From NCBI GenBank assembly GCA_038109305.1, contig JAYNIR010000012.1:1-64000 (forward strand): a stretch of 64,000 nt of DNA, in the 5' to 3' direction. Below the pieces are notes generated by a model, which ran no database searches, was not told the origin of the DNA, and was given only the letters and a program-made list of their open reading frames with translations. The translations under genes were made by a program, and so were the position numbers. The stretch is from UBA1479 sp038109305 (GTDB lineage: Bacteria > Pseudomonadota > Alphaproteobacteria > Rhodospirillales > Casp-alpha2). Below, piece by piece: positions 8,862 through 17,048 of the stretch; within the stretch, counting starts at the first letter, position 1, and each line of letters begins with the position of its first letter.

Positions 8862-9764
8862 ATGACCGATTTTTCCCACATTTACTTTGAAGACCGGGGC
8901 GTCCTGGCCGTTTCCGGCGATGACGCCCGGACGTTTCTGCAGGGCCTGATTTCCAACGACGTGACCAAGGTCACGCCGGAAAAAACGATCCATGCAGCGC
9001 TTCTGACGCCGCAGGGGAAATACCTGCACGACTTCTTCATTGCCGAGGGGCCGGGCGGCCGGCTGCTGATGGATTGTGACCGGGACCGGCTGCCGGATCT
9101 GATGAAGCGGTTGAAATTATACAAGCTGCGCGCCAAGGCGGACCTGGCCGATCAGTCCGATCAATGGACGGTCGCCGTGTTTCCGGGCGCAGCGGCACTT
9201 CCGAAACTCGGCCTGCCCGATACGGCGGGCGCGGCCCGCATTGACGCCGGCGGCGTCGTTTATACGGACCCGCGTCTTTCGGGCATGGGCGGCAGGGCGA
9301 TCCTGCCCATCAACGCGACGGAAAAATTTCTGGCCGGTCGGGGCGCCCAGCTGGGCAGCCGCGCGGATTACGACCGGCTCCGCATCAAGCTGGGCGTACC
9401 GGACGGCATCCGAGACCTTGTGGTCGACAAATCCATCCTGTTGGAAAGCGGGTTCGACGAACTGAACGGCGTCGACTGGAACAAGGGATGCTATATGGGC
9501 CAGGAACTGACGGCGCGGACCAAATACCGGGGGCTGATTAAAAAGCGCCTGATGCCTGTCGTCATCGAAGGCGACCTGCCGGAACCGGGCGCCGCCCTGA
9601 TGCTTGACGGCAAGGACGCGGGCGAAATGCGCTCCGCCGTTGCGGCGGTCGGCGGCGGCATCGGCCTCGCGCTGGTGCGGCTTGAGCATCTTGAAGCCGG
9701 AAAGCCGCTTGACGCCGATGGCGCCAAGGTGACGCCGATCAAACCCGATTGGGCAAATTTCTGA
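8862..9764 (+). CDS. ygfZ: YgfZ/IBA57-type folate-binding Fe-S cluster protein
   Basis: 300 aa. The diagnostic YgfZ motif K-G-C-Y-x-G-Q-E is complete at 208-215 (WNKGCYMGQEL), including Cys210. The N-terminal part (VSGDDARTFLQGLISNDV) matches the GcvT-like tetrahydrofolate-binding fold. YgfZ proteins help mature or repair certain 4Fe-4S enzymes. The reading frame can be extended 22 codons upstream, but the family starts near MTDFSHIYF, so ATG 8862 was chosen. It is divergent from the heptosyltransferase gene. Confidence 0.9.
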   Translation: MTDFSHIYFEDRGVLAVSGDDARTFLQGLISNDVTKVTPEKTIHAALLTPQGKYLHDFFIAEGPGGRLLMDCDRDRLPDLMKRLKLYKLRAKADLADQSDQWTVAVFPGAAALPKLGLPDTAGAARIDAGGVVYTDPRLSGMGGRAILPINATEKFLAGRGAQLGSRADYDRLRIKLGVPDGIRDLVVDKSILLESGFDELNGVDWNKGCYMGQELTARTKYRGLIKKRLMPVVIEGDLPEPGAALMLDGKDAGEMRSAVAAVGGGIGLALVRLEHLEAGKPLDADGAKVTPIKPDWANF

Positions 9765-9823
9765 CCGCCCCGGCCGCGCCAAGAAGGTAGCGGCCCCGGC
9801 GCGGGCGTCGTACCCTTGCGCCC

Positions 9824-10474
9824 ATGACGCTTTTCTTTTTCCGCAAGATGGCGCGGCTCCTCAACCCGGCGCTCCGCAGCTACGATCGGCGCCTGGACGA
9901 ACTCGGGCCCGAGGCGCGGGCCGTGTTCTGGAAAAGCGAAGAACATCAACTCGCCCGCTTTGAAAAACTTTTCGACGTGATCGACCCGGTGGACCAGCAG
10001 GCGGGCGGCATCACCATCGCCGATTTCGGCTGCGGGTACGGCGCATTGTTCGATTTTTTGCGGGACCTTCCCGCCATGCAGGGCAGCGCCTATGTGGGCA
10101 TCGACATGTCGCGCAAAATGATCGACGCTGCCCGCGCCCGTATCCGCGACCCTCGCGTACGGTTTCTGCAACAGATCACGGTGACCGAGCCCGCCGACTA
10201 CATCTTCGCCTGCGGCACCTTCAACATGCACGCGGGCGCCGCCGACGATGAATGGGGGGACTATATCCGGGAAAGCCTGAAGAGGCTGTGGGCAATGACC
10301 GGCAAGGCGCTGGCCTTCAACTTGCTCCGCAACGACTCGGGGGATGATTTCCCCGGGCTTTATTACGCCGATGGGCCGGAATTTCTGGAATTCTGCCGCC
10401 GGGAACTATCCCCCGATGCGGAGATGACCAACGACGCGCCGCTGCCGGATTATACATTTATCGTCCGCCGGTAA
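9824..10474 (+). CDS. Class I SAM-dependent methyltransferase
   Basis: 216 aa. Motif I is IADFGCGYGALFDFL (~64-78), followed by AYVGIDMSRKMIDAARAR (motif II, acidic residue binding the ribose), and the fold continues to ADYIFACGTFNMH. The C-terminus (LPDYTFIVRR) is a normal final strand of such enzymes. The substrate is unknown. It lies 59 nt downstream of ygfZ on the same strand and may be co-transcribed. The start could also be Met9. Confidence 0.8.
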   Translation: MTLFFFRKMARLLNPALRSYDRRLDELGPEARAVFWKSEEHQLARFEKLFDVIDPVDQQAGGITIADFGCGYGALFDFLRDLPAMQGSAYVGIDMSRKMIDAARARIRDPRVRFLQQITVTEPADYIFACGTFNMHAGAADDEWGDYIRESLKRLWAMTGKALAFNLLRNDSGDDFPGLYYADGPEFLEFCRRELSPDAEMTNDAPLPDYTFIVRR

Positions 10475-10576
10475 ATCGGTCGGCGTGATGCGCGGGCACA
10501 ATCGCCGTGCATTGTCCGCGGACCAAACTATTGGCATCATCCGGCGGTGATCCGGCCCTGCCAATGGGAGACTTTC

Positions 10577-11328
10577 ATGCGCGCACCGATCTTCGCCGTT
10601 TTCGGTTTTGTTCTGTTTTTTTCGGCCCAATCGCTTGAGGCGCAAAGCCTGTTCGACCTGGGCAAGGACCTGATGCAGTGCCTGCCGGGGTTAAGCGGCG
10701 GCGGATCGACGTTGGGCAGCGGCGCACTCAGCGCCACGGACATCATCGGTGGGCCTCGTGATGCGCTTCGCGTCGGATCGGAACGGGTGGTCGGGACATC
10801 AGGCCAGACGGACGGGTTCAAAAAATCGGGTTATGTTCACATCCCCCTTCCCGGCTCGTTGCAGAAAGTGCAGTCGACGTTGAAGAAAGTCGGCATGAGC
10901 GGCTTGGCCGACGATCTGGAACTGCGCTTGAACCGCGCCGCGGAAGCCGCCGTGCCCAAGGCCAAGACGCTGTTTTTCGACGCCATTTCGCAAATGACCA
11001 TAGAAGACGGCAAGAACATTCAGAACGGCCCCAAGGACGCGGCGACACAGTACTTCCTTGGCAAGATGTCGCAGCCGCTGGCCGCCGACATGAAACCCAT
11101 CGTCGACGAACAATTGTCCCAGGTCGGCGCCGTCGCCGCCTTTAACAAGATGATGGGCCAGTACAATCGATCCCCTTCGTGCCCGACGCAAAGGCGGACC
11201 TGACCAATCATGTTCTGACGAAGGCGATCGACGGCGTGTTTTTTTATCTCGGGCGGGAGGAAGCGGCGACCCGGGAAAACTCAGCCAAGCGGACGACGGA
11301 TCTGCTGAAAAAAGTTTTCTCGAACTGA
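10577..11328 (+). pseudogene. DUF4197 family secreted protein, frameshifted near the C-terminus
   Basis: The first 197 codons encode a signal peptide (MRAPIFAVFGFVLFFSAQS, cleaved near LEAQS) followed by a DUF4197 body: segments GYVHIPLPGSL, LNRAAEAAVPKAK and AISQMTIEDGK. At 11168-11169 the frame breaks after QYN and ends within a few codons (stop at 11203). One nucleotide later the correct frame resumes as IPFVPDAKADLTNHVL and runs to a TGA at 11326-11328 with KRTTDLLKKVF, the normal family end. One base appears to be lost. Rejoined, the protein is about 250 aa, the family length. Either a young pseudogene or a single-base sequence error. GGGAG precedes the ATG. Confidence 0.8.
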
Positions 11329-11357
11329 CGCGGCGGCGAACGCCCGTGTCAATCCGA

Positions 11358-11383
11358 CCCCGAAACATAGCCCCGAAACATAG
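11358..11383 (+). repeat. Tandem 13-bp repeat
   Basis: CCCCGAAACATAG occurs twice in direct succession (11358-11370 and 11371-11383), and a degenerate third copy, CCCTAAACATAG, ends at 11399. It lies between the DUF4197 stop and the terminator hairpin and has no obvious function. Confidence 0.7.
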
Positions 11384-11399
11384 GCGGCCCTAAACATAG

Positions 11400-11431
11400 A
11401 AAGGCCCCGCCGGCAAGCCGGTGGGGCCTTT
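11400..11431. terminator. Bidirectional Rho-independent terminator
   Basis: A near-perfect hairpin runs AAAGGCCCCGCCGGC ... GCCGGTGGGGCCTTT, with a 13- to 15-bp stem (one G-T pair), a loop of about 2-4 nt, and A/T tracts at both edges. It can end transcription from the plus-strand DUF4197 gene and from the minus-strand arsJ gene. Confidence 0.75.
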
Positions 11432-11674
11432 CCAGATCAGCGATCCTTCATTCCCCCCGAGGGGGGCCCCTGGGAAAACTGACCGGTTTCCGGTCCGGGG
11501 GCTGCCGTTGCCGGCGGCCTCGTCCCTGAAACCAACTATAAGGTATGCGGCGACCCCTGCGGCCTCAAAGCGAATAGAATCCACATCCCTGTGGAACGCG
11601 GGGAAAAGGACCAAAACTGAAGGTGCCTTCCTGTGGGTAACTGAGCAGGGGAATTTCAGCGCGAAATCAGCCGC
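11432..11674. other. Intergenic stretch without a convincing gene
   Basis: This lies between the terminator and the arsJ stop. A minus-strand ORF covers much of it, but its product is low-complexity Gly/Pro sequence with no domain or start signal, and it overlaps the terminator. I see no other structure. Confidence 0.5.
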
Positions 11675-12901
11675 CTATTCCGCCGCTTTTGTCGTCCCTG
11701 TCTTGACCGGACCGATTGGCAGCAGAAGCGACAGCGCCGCCGCCGCGACGACCAGCGCGACCGCGGCCCACAAGCATCCCTGCAAGCCCCAGACCTGGTA
11801 GACCGCGCCGGAAAGAACCGTGCCGAGCAGACGCCCGCCGGCGTTCGCCATGTAATAAAACCCGACGTTCAGCGCGACACCGTCAGCATCTGAATAATCC
11901 AGGATCAGATACGAATGCACGGCAGAGTTCAGTGCGAAAACCAACGCGAACAGGATCAGCCCAGCGACGACCAGCCACACCGGATCGGCGGTCGTTCCCA
12001 ATCCATAAGCGATGACGCCCGGCACCGCCGCCAGTCCGAAGGCGAGCCACGCCGCCATCCGTCCATCAGGATGACCCGCGACCCGCGTGATCGCCGGCGC
12101 CGCCGACTGGATAACGCCGTAGCCGATGATCCAAAGCGCCAGAAAGCCGCCGACCTGGGTGAATGACCAATGCAGCCCTTCGTAGAGGAACACCGGCAAT
12201 CCGACGACGAACCACACATCGCGGGACCCGAACAGGAAGAACCGCGCCGCCGACAGCCTGTTGACCGCGGGCGATTTGGAAAATATCTGCGTGAACTTGG
12301 TCTTTGCCCTGGCGCGGCCCATGTCGGCGGGCAGGCTGACGGCCGAAATCACCAGGATCACCGCCAAGCCCGCCGCCATGAGGTGCAACGAACCGGTGAA
12401 GCCCACCCCCTGCAACAACGCGCCGCCCAGGAAAAACCCGACGCCCTTGAGCGCGTTTTTCGACCCGGTCAGGATCGCGACCCATTTGTAAAGCGTCCCC
12501 TTGGCGCCATCGGGCACGACGAGTTTGATGGCGCTTTTGGCGCTCATCTTCGTCAAATCCTTGGCGATGCCGGAAAACGCCTGGGTGATCATCACGTAAA
12601 GGACGGAAAGCCACTGCACCCATTCCGGCTTCAACTGCGCCAGCATGACCAGCGCCGCCACCTGCACTGCCAAGCCCGCGAACAGCGTCGGCTTGAGCCC
12701 GAAGCGTGCGCCGATCCACCCGCCGACAAGGTTGGTAATGACGCCAAAGAATTCATAAAACAACAACAACATCGCCACGTCGAAGGGCGAATAGCCCAAC
12801 GTGTGGAAATGCAGCAGCACCAGCATGCGGAGCGCGCCATCGGTTAGCGTGAAGCCCCAATAAGCGCTGGTCACCAGAGCGTAATTGCGAAGGCCGGTCA
12901 T
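11675..12901 (-). CDS. arsJ: ArsJ organoarsenical efflux MFS transporter
   Basis: 408-aa major-facilitator transporter with about 12 hydrophobic segments. Its N-terminus closely follows the ArsJ signature: GLRNYALVTSAYWGFTLTDG, then VLLHFHTLGYSPF and LLLFYEFFGVITNL. ArsJ exports 1-arseno-3-phosphoglycerate, made from arsenate by a dedicated GAPDH; the product breaks down outside the cell to release arsenate. The GAPDH gene is immediately upstream (20-nt gap) on the same strand, which supports the call strongly. The start is ATG 12901, where the family begins; the longer frame runs back into the spacer and the GAPDH end. Confidence 0.9.
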   Translation of the reverse strand: MTGLRNYALVTSAYWGFTLTDGALRMLVLLHFHTLGYSPFDVAMLLLFYEFFGVITNLVGGWIGARFGLKPTLFAGLAVQVAALVMLAQLKPEWVQWLSVLYVMITQAFSGIAKDLTKMSAKSAIKLVVPDGAKGTLYKWVAILTGSKNALKGVGFFLGGALLQGVGFTGSLHLMAAGLAVILVISAVSLPADMGRARAKTKFTQIFSKSPAVNRLSAARFFLFGSRDVWFVVGLPVFLYEGLHWSFTQVGGFLALWIIGYGVIQSAAPAITRVAGHPDGRMAAWLAFGLAAVPGVIAYGLGTTADPVWLVVAGLILFALVFALNSAVHSYLILDYSDADGVALNVGFYYMANAGGRLLGTVLSGAVYQVWGLQGCLWAAVALVVAAAALSLLLPIGPVKTGTTKAAE

Positions 12902-12921
12902 GGGATCCCTCGCGTTTTTCC

Positions 12922-13932
12922 TTAAAGCGATGCGGCGACGCGGGCCGTCAGCTCGGCCATGCGGTTCACGTAGCCCCATTCGTTATCATACCATGCAATG
13001 ATCTTGACCTGGGTGCCGTTGACAACCGTGGTCGACATCGCATCGACGATGGACGACCGGGGGTCATTCAAGAAATCGGCGGAAACCAAAGGTCTCTCCT
13101 CATACCCCAGGATATCCTTCAAGAGCCCGGCCCCGGCCGCGGCGCGGAACAGGCCGTTTACCTCCTCGGCCGTGGTTTTTCGGGTCATTTCGAAAACGCA
13201 GTCGGTGATGGAAGCATTCAGCAGCGGCACACGCACGGCCAGGCCCGTCAGCTTCCCCACCAGTTCGGGATAAATCACGCCGATGGCCTTGGCCGACCCG
13301 GTCGATGTCGGCACCAGAGAATTCAAGGCCGATCGCGCCCGGCGCAGGTCCTTATGTGGTTTATCCACGATCACTTGCGTATTCGTCACGTCGTGGATGG
13401 TGGTGATGACGCCGTGCTTGATGCCGATGCCTTCGTGCATGACCTTGACCAGCGGCGCCAGGCAGTTGGTGGTGCAGGACGCGTTGGTCAGCAAACGGTG
13501 TTTTTCCGGATCGTACAGCCCGTCGTTGCAGCCCATGACGATATTAAGCGCACCGTCCTTCACGGGGGCGGCGACGATGACGGTTTTGACGCCGCCATCG
13601 AAATAGGGTTGGAGCGTTTCCGTCGTTTTGAACTTGCCGGTGCATTCCAGAACGATGTCGCAGCCGGCGGCGGCCCAATCGGTCTTGCCGGGCGTGTCGT
13701 TGTTGGAATAGGAAATTTCGGCGCCGTCGACGGAAAAAGCGCCCGCGCCTGCCTTAATGTCCCGCCGCCAGCGGCCGTGGACGCTATCGAATTCCAGCAG
13801 GTGCGCGGCGACGTCCGGCCCGCCGTCCTTTTCGTTCACATGGACGAAGGAAAACGCCGGATTGTCCCACCCGGCCCGCATGACCAGGCGCCCCATGCGC
13901 CCGAAGCCGTTAATGCCGACGCGAATACTCAC
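12922..13932 (-). CDS. ArsJ-associated glyceraldehyde-3-phosphate dehydrogenase
   Basis: 336 aa. The NAD-binding start is IRVGINGFGRMGRL, the catalytic cysteine is Cys153 in ASCTTNC, and the C-terminus has WYDNEWGYVNRM. It differs from glycolytic GAPDH in details such as HVNEKDGG and VHGRWRRDI, which fit the ArsJ-linked class. In that pathway it uses arsenate in place of phosphate to give 1-arseno-3-phosphoglycerate, the ArsJ substrate. The proposed start is GTG 13930-13932, behind GAGAGGA, giving the family N-terminus MSIRVG; an ATG eight codons upstream would overlap the ribosome site. Confidence 0.9.
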   Translation of the reverse strand: MSIRVGINGFGRMGRLVMRAGWDNPAFSFVHVNEKDGGPDVAAHLLEFDSVHGRWRRDIKAGAGAFSVDGAEISYSNNDTPGKTDWAAAGCDIVLECTGKFKTTETLQPYFDGGVKTVIVAAPVKDGALNIVMGCNDGLYDPEKHRLLTNASCTTNCLAPLVKVMHEGIGIKHGVITTIHDVTNTQVIVDKPHKDLRRARSALNSLVPTSTGSAKAIGVIYPELVGKLTGLAVRVPLLNASITDCVFEMTRKTTAEEVNGLFRAAAGAGLLKDILGYEERPLVSADFLNDPRSSIVDAMSTTVVNGTQVKIIAWYDNEWGYVNRMAELTARVAASL

Positions 13933-13992
13933 AAGTAAGGTTCCTCTCTCGTGCATCGCGCCTTTCGGGCACGATCAGCACCGATCGCCCAC

Positions 13993-14022
13993 ATGATATT
14001 TCGATATTTTTAGAATAGTCAA
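13993..14022 (-). promoter_or_regulatory. Promoter and possible ArsR-type operator of the gap–arsJ operon
   Basis: On the minus strand TTGACT (14017-14022) and TATCAT (13993-13998) are separated by 18 nt, a good sigma70 promoter about 60 nt before the GAPDH start. The spacer and -10 contain ATATCGAAATATC, an AT-rich repeat of the kind bound by ArsR/SmtB regulators. No arsR gene lies in the window, so regulator assignment is inference. Confidence 0.5.
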
Positions 14023-14082
14023 ATTAATTAGCTAGCGATCATACCGGACACCCGTGACAATCCGGTTACGCCGCTTCAACCG

Positions 14083-14970
14083 TCATTTTTTCTCAGCCGG
14101 CAGGGCTAATAGGTTGCGCGTCCGGCCATCGGCGAACGGCCCGTCGTCCGCTTCATATTGCGCCCAGTCGCATTCGGCGACGACACCGTCCAGCAGAACG
14201 CCGATCAGGTCGTACTCCGCACCTTTGAGGAGTTGAGCAATTCGTTTTCGGCCCTCCGCCCCTTCATGGCCGGATTCGAAAACGATTTTCGGCTTGAGCC
14301 GCCCAATCGTGCCGGCGGCGCCGGCCAAGACCTGCGGCTCGGCCCCCTCGACATCGATCTTCAGCAGGTCCAGGCGTTCGATGTGGCGTTCGGCGACGAC
14401 GCCGTCGATGGTGACCACGTCCACCTCCACGCCGCCTGCGTCAGTCAGGCTCGACAGCGCTCCGTCTCCGCCTTTCTCCATGGTCACGTTCATCCGCGCC
14501 TTACCCGCCTGATCGGCCACCGCCGCTTCGATCACCTGGGCGCGGACCGCGCCGTTGATGCGGAGCGACCTGCGAACCGCGTCTGCGAGGACGGCAACCG
14601 GCTCAAACGAAAAAACCGCACCCCCCGCACCCGTGATCCGGGCCAGCGGCACCGCCCATTCGCCAAGATTGGCGCCGACGTCGAAGGCGACATCACCCGG
14701 TTTGCAAAGCAACGCGATCGCCGGATCGAGCTCCGCCCCGTCGATCAGAATGCGCAATGCCTGGGCGTCCAGGCCGATCGGCAGGTAGAGCCAGCCGCCG
14801 CCCGCCAGCGGCACGTACCCTCCCCGCCAATCGCGAATGGCTTCTCGGACGATACCGTCCCTCGCCGAACCAAACAAATGGCGCAGGCGCGGCCGGTCCC
14901 GCCGCCACCGGCGGCTTCGGCGATAGGCGGCGATTTCCTTCGCCAGCTTGCGAATTCGATCGAAACTCAA
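14083..14970 (-). CDS. FkbM-family methyltransferase
   Basis: About 295 aa from TTG 14970. The core is CKPGDVAFDVGANLGEWAVPLA (SAM motif I), FSFEPVAVLADAVRRSL, and the FkbM signature LDLLKIDVEGAEPQVLAGA. FkbM enzymes O-methylate sugars or lipids. It follows another methyltransferase gene on the same strand and sits beside GT10 and GDP-fucose genes, so glycan methylation is likely. An ATG at 15090 gives 40 extra Arg-rich residues overlapping the upstream gene by 49 nt and is judged less likely; TTG before SFDRIRKLAKEIAAY looks more natural. Confidence 0.78.
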   Translation of the reverse strand: MSFDRIRKLAKEIAAYRRSRRWRRDRPRLRHLFGSARDGIVREAIRDWRGGYVPLAGGGWLYLPIGLDAQALRILIDGAELDPAIALLCKPGDVAFDVGANLGEWAVPLARITGAGGAVFSFEPVAVLADAVRRSLRINGAVRAQVIEAAVADQAGKARMNVTMEKGGDGALSSLTDAGGVEVDVVTIDGVVAERHIERLDLLKIDVEGAEPQVLAGAAGTIGRLKPKIVFESGHEGAEGRKRIAQLLKGAEYDLIGVLLDGVVAECDWAQYEADDGPFADGRTRNLLALPAEKK

Positions 14971-15041
14971 GGCCGGCCGCCGTTCGCAATCAAACGTCCT
15001 AGATCGATTCTTAGCATACCCTTTATCCCCGCGCCGCCGGA

Positions 15042-15851
15042 TCAGCCTCCAAGCAGACGGTCGAGCCGCTTGGCGATGCTTCGCCGCCATCGAAATAAAT
15101 GCCGGTGCTTGCGTTGGCGCTGCTGGTTCCGCATCAGATCCATCGCCTCAGGCGCGCCCTTGAACGTACGCACGGTCCGGCTAAGCGGCCCGCCGTCGCT
15201 GAGACAAAGCAGCGCCATGCCCGACGGCGTGCCGTAGAGGATTTCCGCATTCCGCCCGCTGTCGCCTTCAATACGCGCGAGCCCCGGGCCAAGTCCGCAG
15301 CTCAACACATCGTGAAACAGATAAACCCCGTCGTCGGGCATGAACGGCCGGACGCCGGCATAATCCTCGAACACCTGTTCGTTGGTGTGCAGGCCGTCGA
15401 TGAAGCAGAAATCGACGCGCCCGCCGAGGTGTTCGCCGATGACGACGGCAAGGTCACGCGGCGACACCCCCTCTACGGCCCGCACGTCGATCCCCGCCTT
15501 TCCGGCCAGATCGTTGGTCAGGGCCAGCCCTGCATCAGCGTTTTCGTCAAAACAGGCGTCAAGCGCAACGACCCGCGCTTCAGGGTTCAACAACCCCACG
15601 GCGAGGGTGCTCCAGCCGAACGAGTTGCCGATGACCAGCACCTTTTCGGGGCGGTAGCGCTCGAACAGGTTTTCGAGAAAATAGATTTCCTGAAGCGCGA
15701 TACCAAGTCCGTTGGAAAAACTTTTGCCGTCTTTCAACAACCAAGTAAAGGCGGCGTAGGGATGGCCGCCGCTGTGCTCGGGACTGAGACCCGAACTGAC
15801 GGTAAACCCGGCGCCTTCGTAAAGTCCATAAAGCCTGTTGAGAATAGGCAT
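15042..15851 (-). CDS. Class I SAM-dependent methyltransferase (Methyltransf_24 type)
   Basis: 269 aa. The region VLVIGNSFGWSTLAVGLL replaces the usual motif I glycine cluster, then VVALDACFDEN provides the acidic residue, and DFCFIDGLHTNEQVFEDY matches the FIDGxH motif of the Methyltransf_24/cephalosporin-hydroxylase-like group. The C-terminus is very basic (QRQRKHRHLFRWRRS). The substrate is unknown, but the setting between FkbM and fucosylation genes suggests a surface sugar. Upstream of the ATG at 15851 is AGAGGTAAAGG. Confidence 0.75.
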   Translation of the reverse strand: MPILNRLYGLYEGAGFTVSSGLSPEHSGGHPYAAFTWLLKDGKSFSNGLGIALQEIYFLENLFERYRPEKVLVIGNSFGWSTLAVGLLNPEARVVALDACFDENADAGLALTNDLAGKAGIDVRAVEGVSPRDLAVVIGEHLGGRVDFCFIDGLHTNEQVFEDYAGVRPFMPDDGVYLFHDVLSCGLGPGLARIEGDSGRNAEILYGTPSGMALLCLSDGGPLSRTVRTFKGAPEAMDLMRNQQRQRKHRHLFRWRRSIAKRLDRLLGG

Positions 15852-16012
15852 GGATGCCCTTTACCTCTGAAACCCGCCCCCCGGCCCGCCGGCCGGGCGC
15901 CGCCGCCCGCGATATCGCGCCGGAAAATACATGGTAAACCGAAGCCTAGCGATATAAATACTTTAGATGCCTTCCTCTTAAATAACAACGCGCGCCAGGA
16001 CCCGACAGCCTC

Positions 16013-17038
16013 TTGTCAGCATCTCCGCAATCACCGCTCCGCGTCCTCGTCCTCTCGGGAAACCTGGATGCATTCGTACTCAGACAGACGCCGAACAACG
16101 ACGGCCGCTGGGGCAACTGCGAATTCCACATTAACAGCCCAGATGGTGCCTATGATCGGGTCGTCGTCTACGACAACTGTCCGCGGGCGGCGTCGGTCAT
16201 CTGCCCACCGGACGGGACGCTGATGCTGGTCGGCGAACCGCCCGAGGTTAAACACTACCATCCGGGTTTCCTGCGCCAGTTCGCCAGGGTTGCCTCACCT
16301 GACGGCAACACGCCCCACCCCCGCCTGATCGACACTCAGTGCGGCCAGCCCTGGTTCGTCGGTATGGCGAGCAAGCCAGACGGCAGCCGATTCGTGAACA
16401 TGGATTATGCGGCGCTGGCCCGGGCCCAACCGGAAAAGACCGGGTTGCTGTCCATCGTCGTCGGCCGTACCGGGCTGACCGAAGGCCACCGGATGCGCGC
16501 ACGGCTGGCCGAGATCCTACAGGATCGGCTCGGAAGCGACGTCGGGGTATTCGGCCATATGGTCAACCGCGTCGACGACAAGTCGGACGCGCTGGCGCCT
16601 TTCAAATACCATGTCGCCCTGGAAAACGGCCGGTATCCCCATTACTGGACGGAAAAGCTGGCCGACGCCTATCTGGCTGACTGCTTCCCGTTTTATTGGG
16701 GCTGCATGAACACCGCCGACTATTTCGATCCGGCGGGGTTTCGGACTATCAACATTTACGATCCCGAGTCCGCCGCCGACGTCATCCAGACGACCATCGA
16801 AGCCGGCGCATATGAAGCGACTCGCGACGCGCGACAACGGGATAAACGGCGGATTATGGAGGAATACAATCTGTTCGCGCTGATGGACCGCCTGATATCG
16901 GCGCCGACGGCCGAACCGGCGTGTCCGCTCGCCATTCTTCCGGAACGCCAATTCATCGATTCGCCGCTGCGCAAGTTCCGCCACCGCCTGAAACGCGCCG
17001 TCCCGCGAAGCATCCGACCGAGACGTTGGAAGGTCTGA
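16013..17038 (+). CDS. GT10-family fucosyltransferase
   Basis: 341 aa. The C-terminal half carries the alpha-1,3/4-fucosyltransferase signature: FKYHVALENGRYPHYWTEKL, then CFPFYWGCMNTADYFDP, equivalent to the family's FENS...TEKL...VPVYWG. The N-terminal domain is divergent, as usual, and the C-terminus is very basic (RHRLKRAVPRSIRPRRW), typical of membrane association. The donor should be GDP-L-fucose, whose three biosynthetic genes lie immediately beyond on the opposite strand (convergent, 10 nt apart). It starts with TTG at 16013 behind AGGA; no internal ATG leaves the domain intact. Confidence 0.85.
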   Translation: MSASPQSPLRVLVLSGNLDAFVLRQTPNNDGRWGNCEFHINSPDGAYDRVVVYDNCPRAASVICPPDGTLMLVGEPPEVKHYHPGFLRQFARVASPDGNTPHPRLIDTQCGQPWFVGMASKPDGSRFVNMDYAALARAQPEKTGLLSIVVGRTGLTEGHRMRARLAEILQDRLGSDVGVFGHMVNRVDDKSDALAPFKYHVALENGRYPHYWTEKLADAYLADCFPFYWGCMNTADYFDPAGFRTINIYDPESAADVIQTTIEAGAYEATRDARQRDKRRIMEEYNLFALMDRLISAPTAEPACPLAILPERQFIDSPLRKFRHRLKRAVPRSIRPRRWKV

Positions 17039-17048
17039 GGCCGGGCGG

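Noticed and set aside
15099..16223. 374-codon plus-strand ORF opposite the methyltransferase gene
   Set aside because: It runs through the methyltransferase on the other strand and into the start of the GT10 gene in a different frame; no domain.
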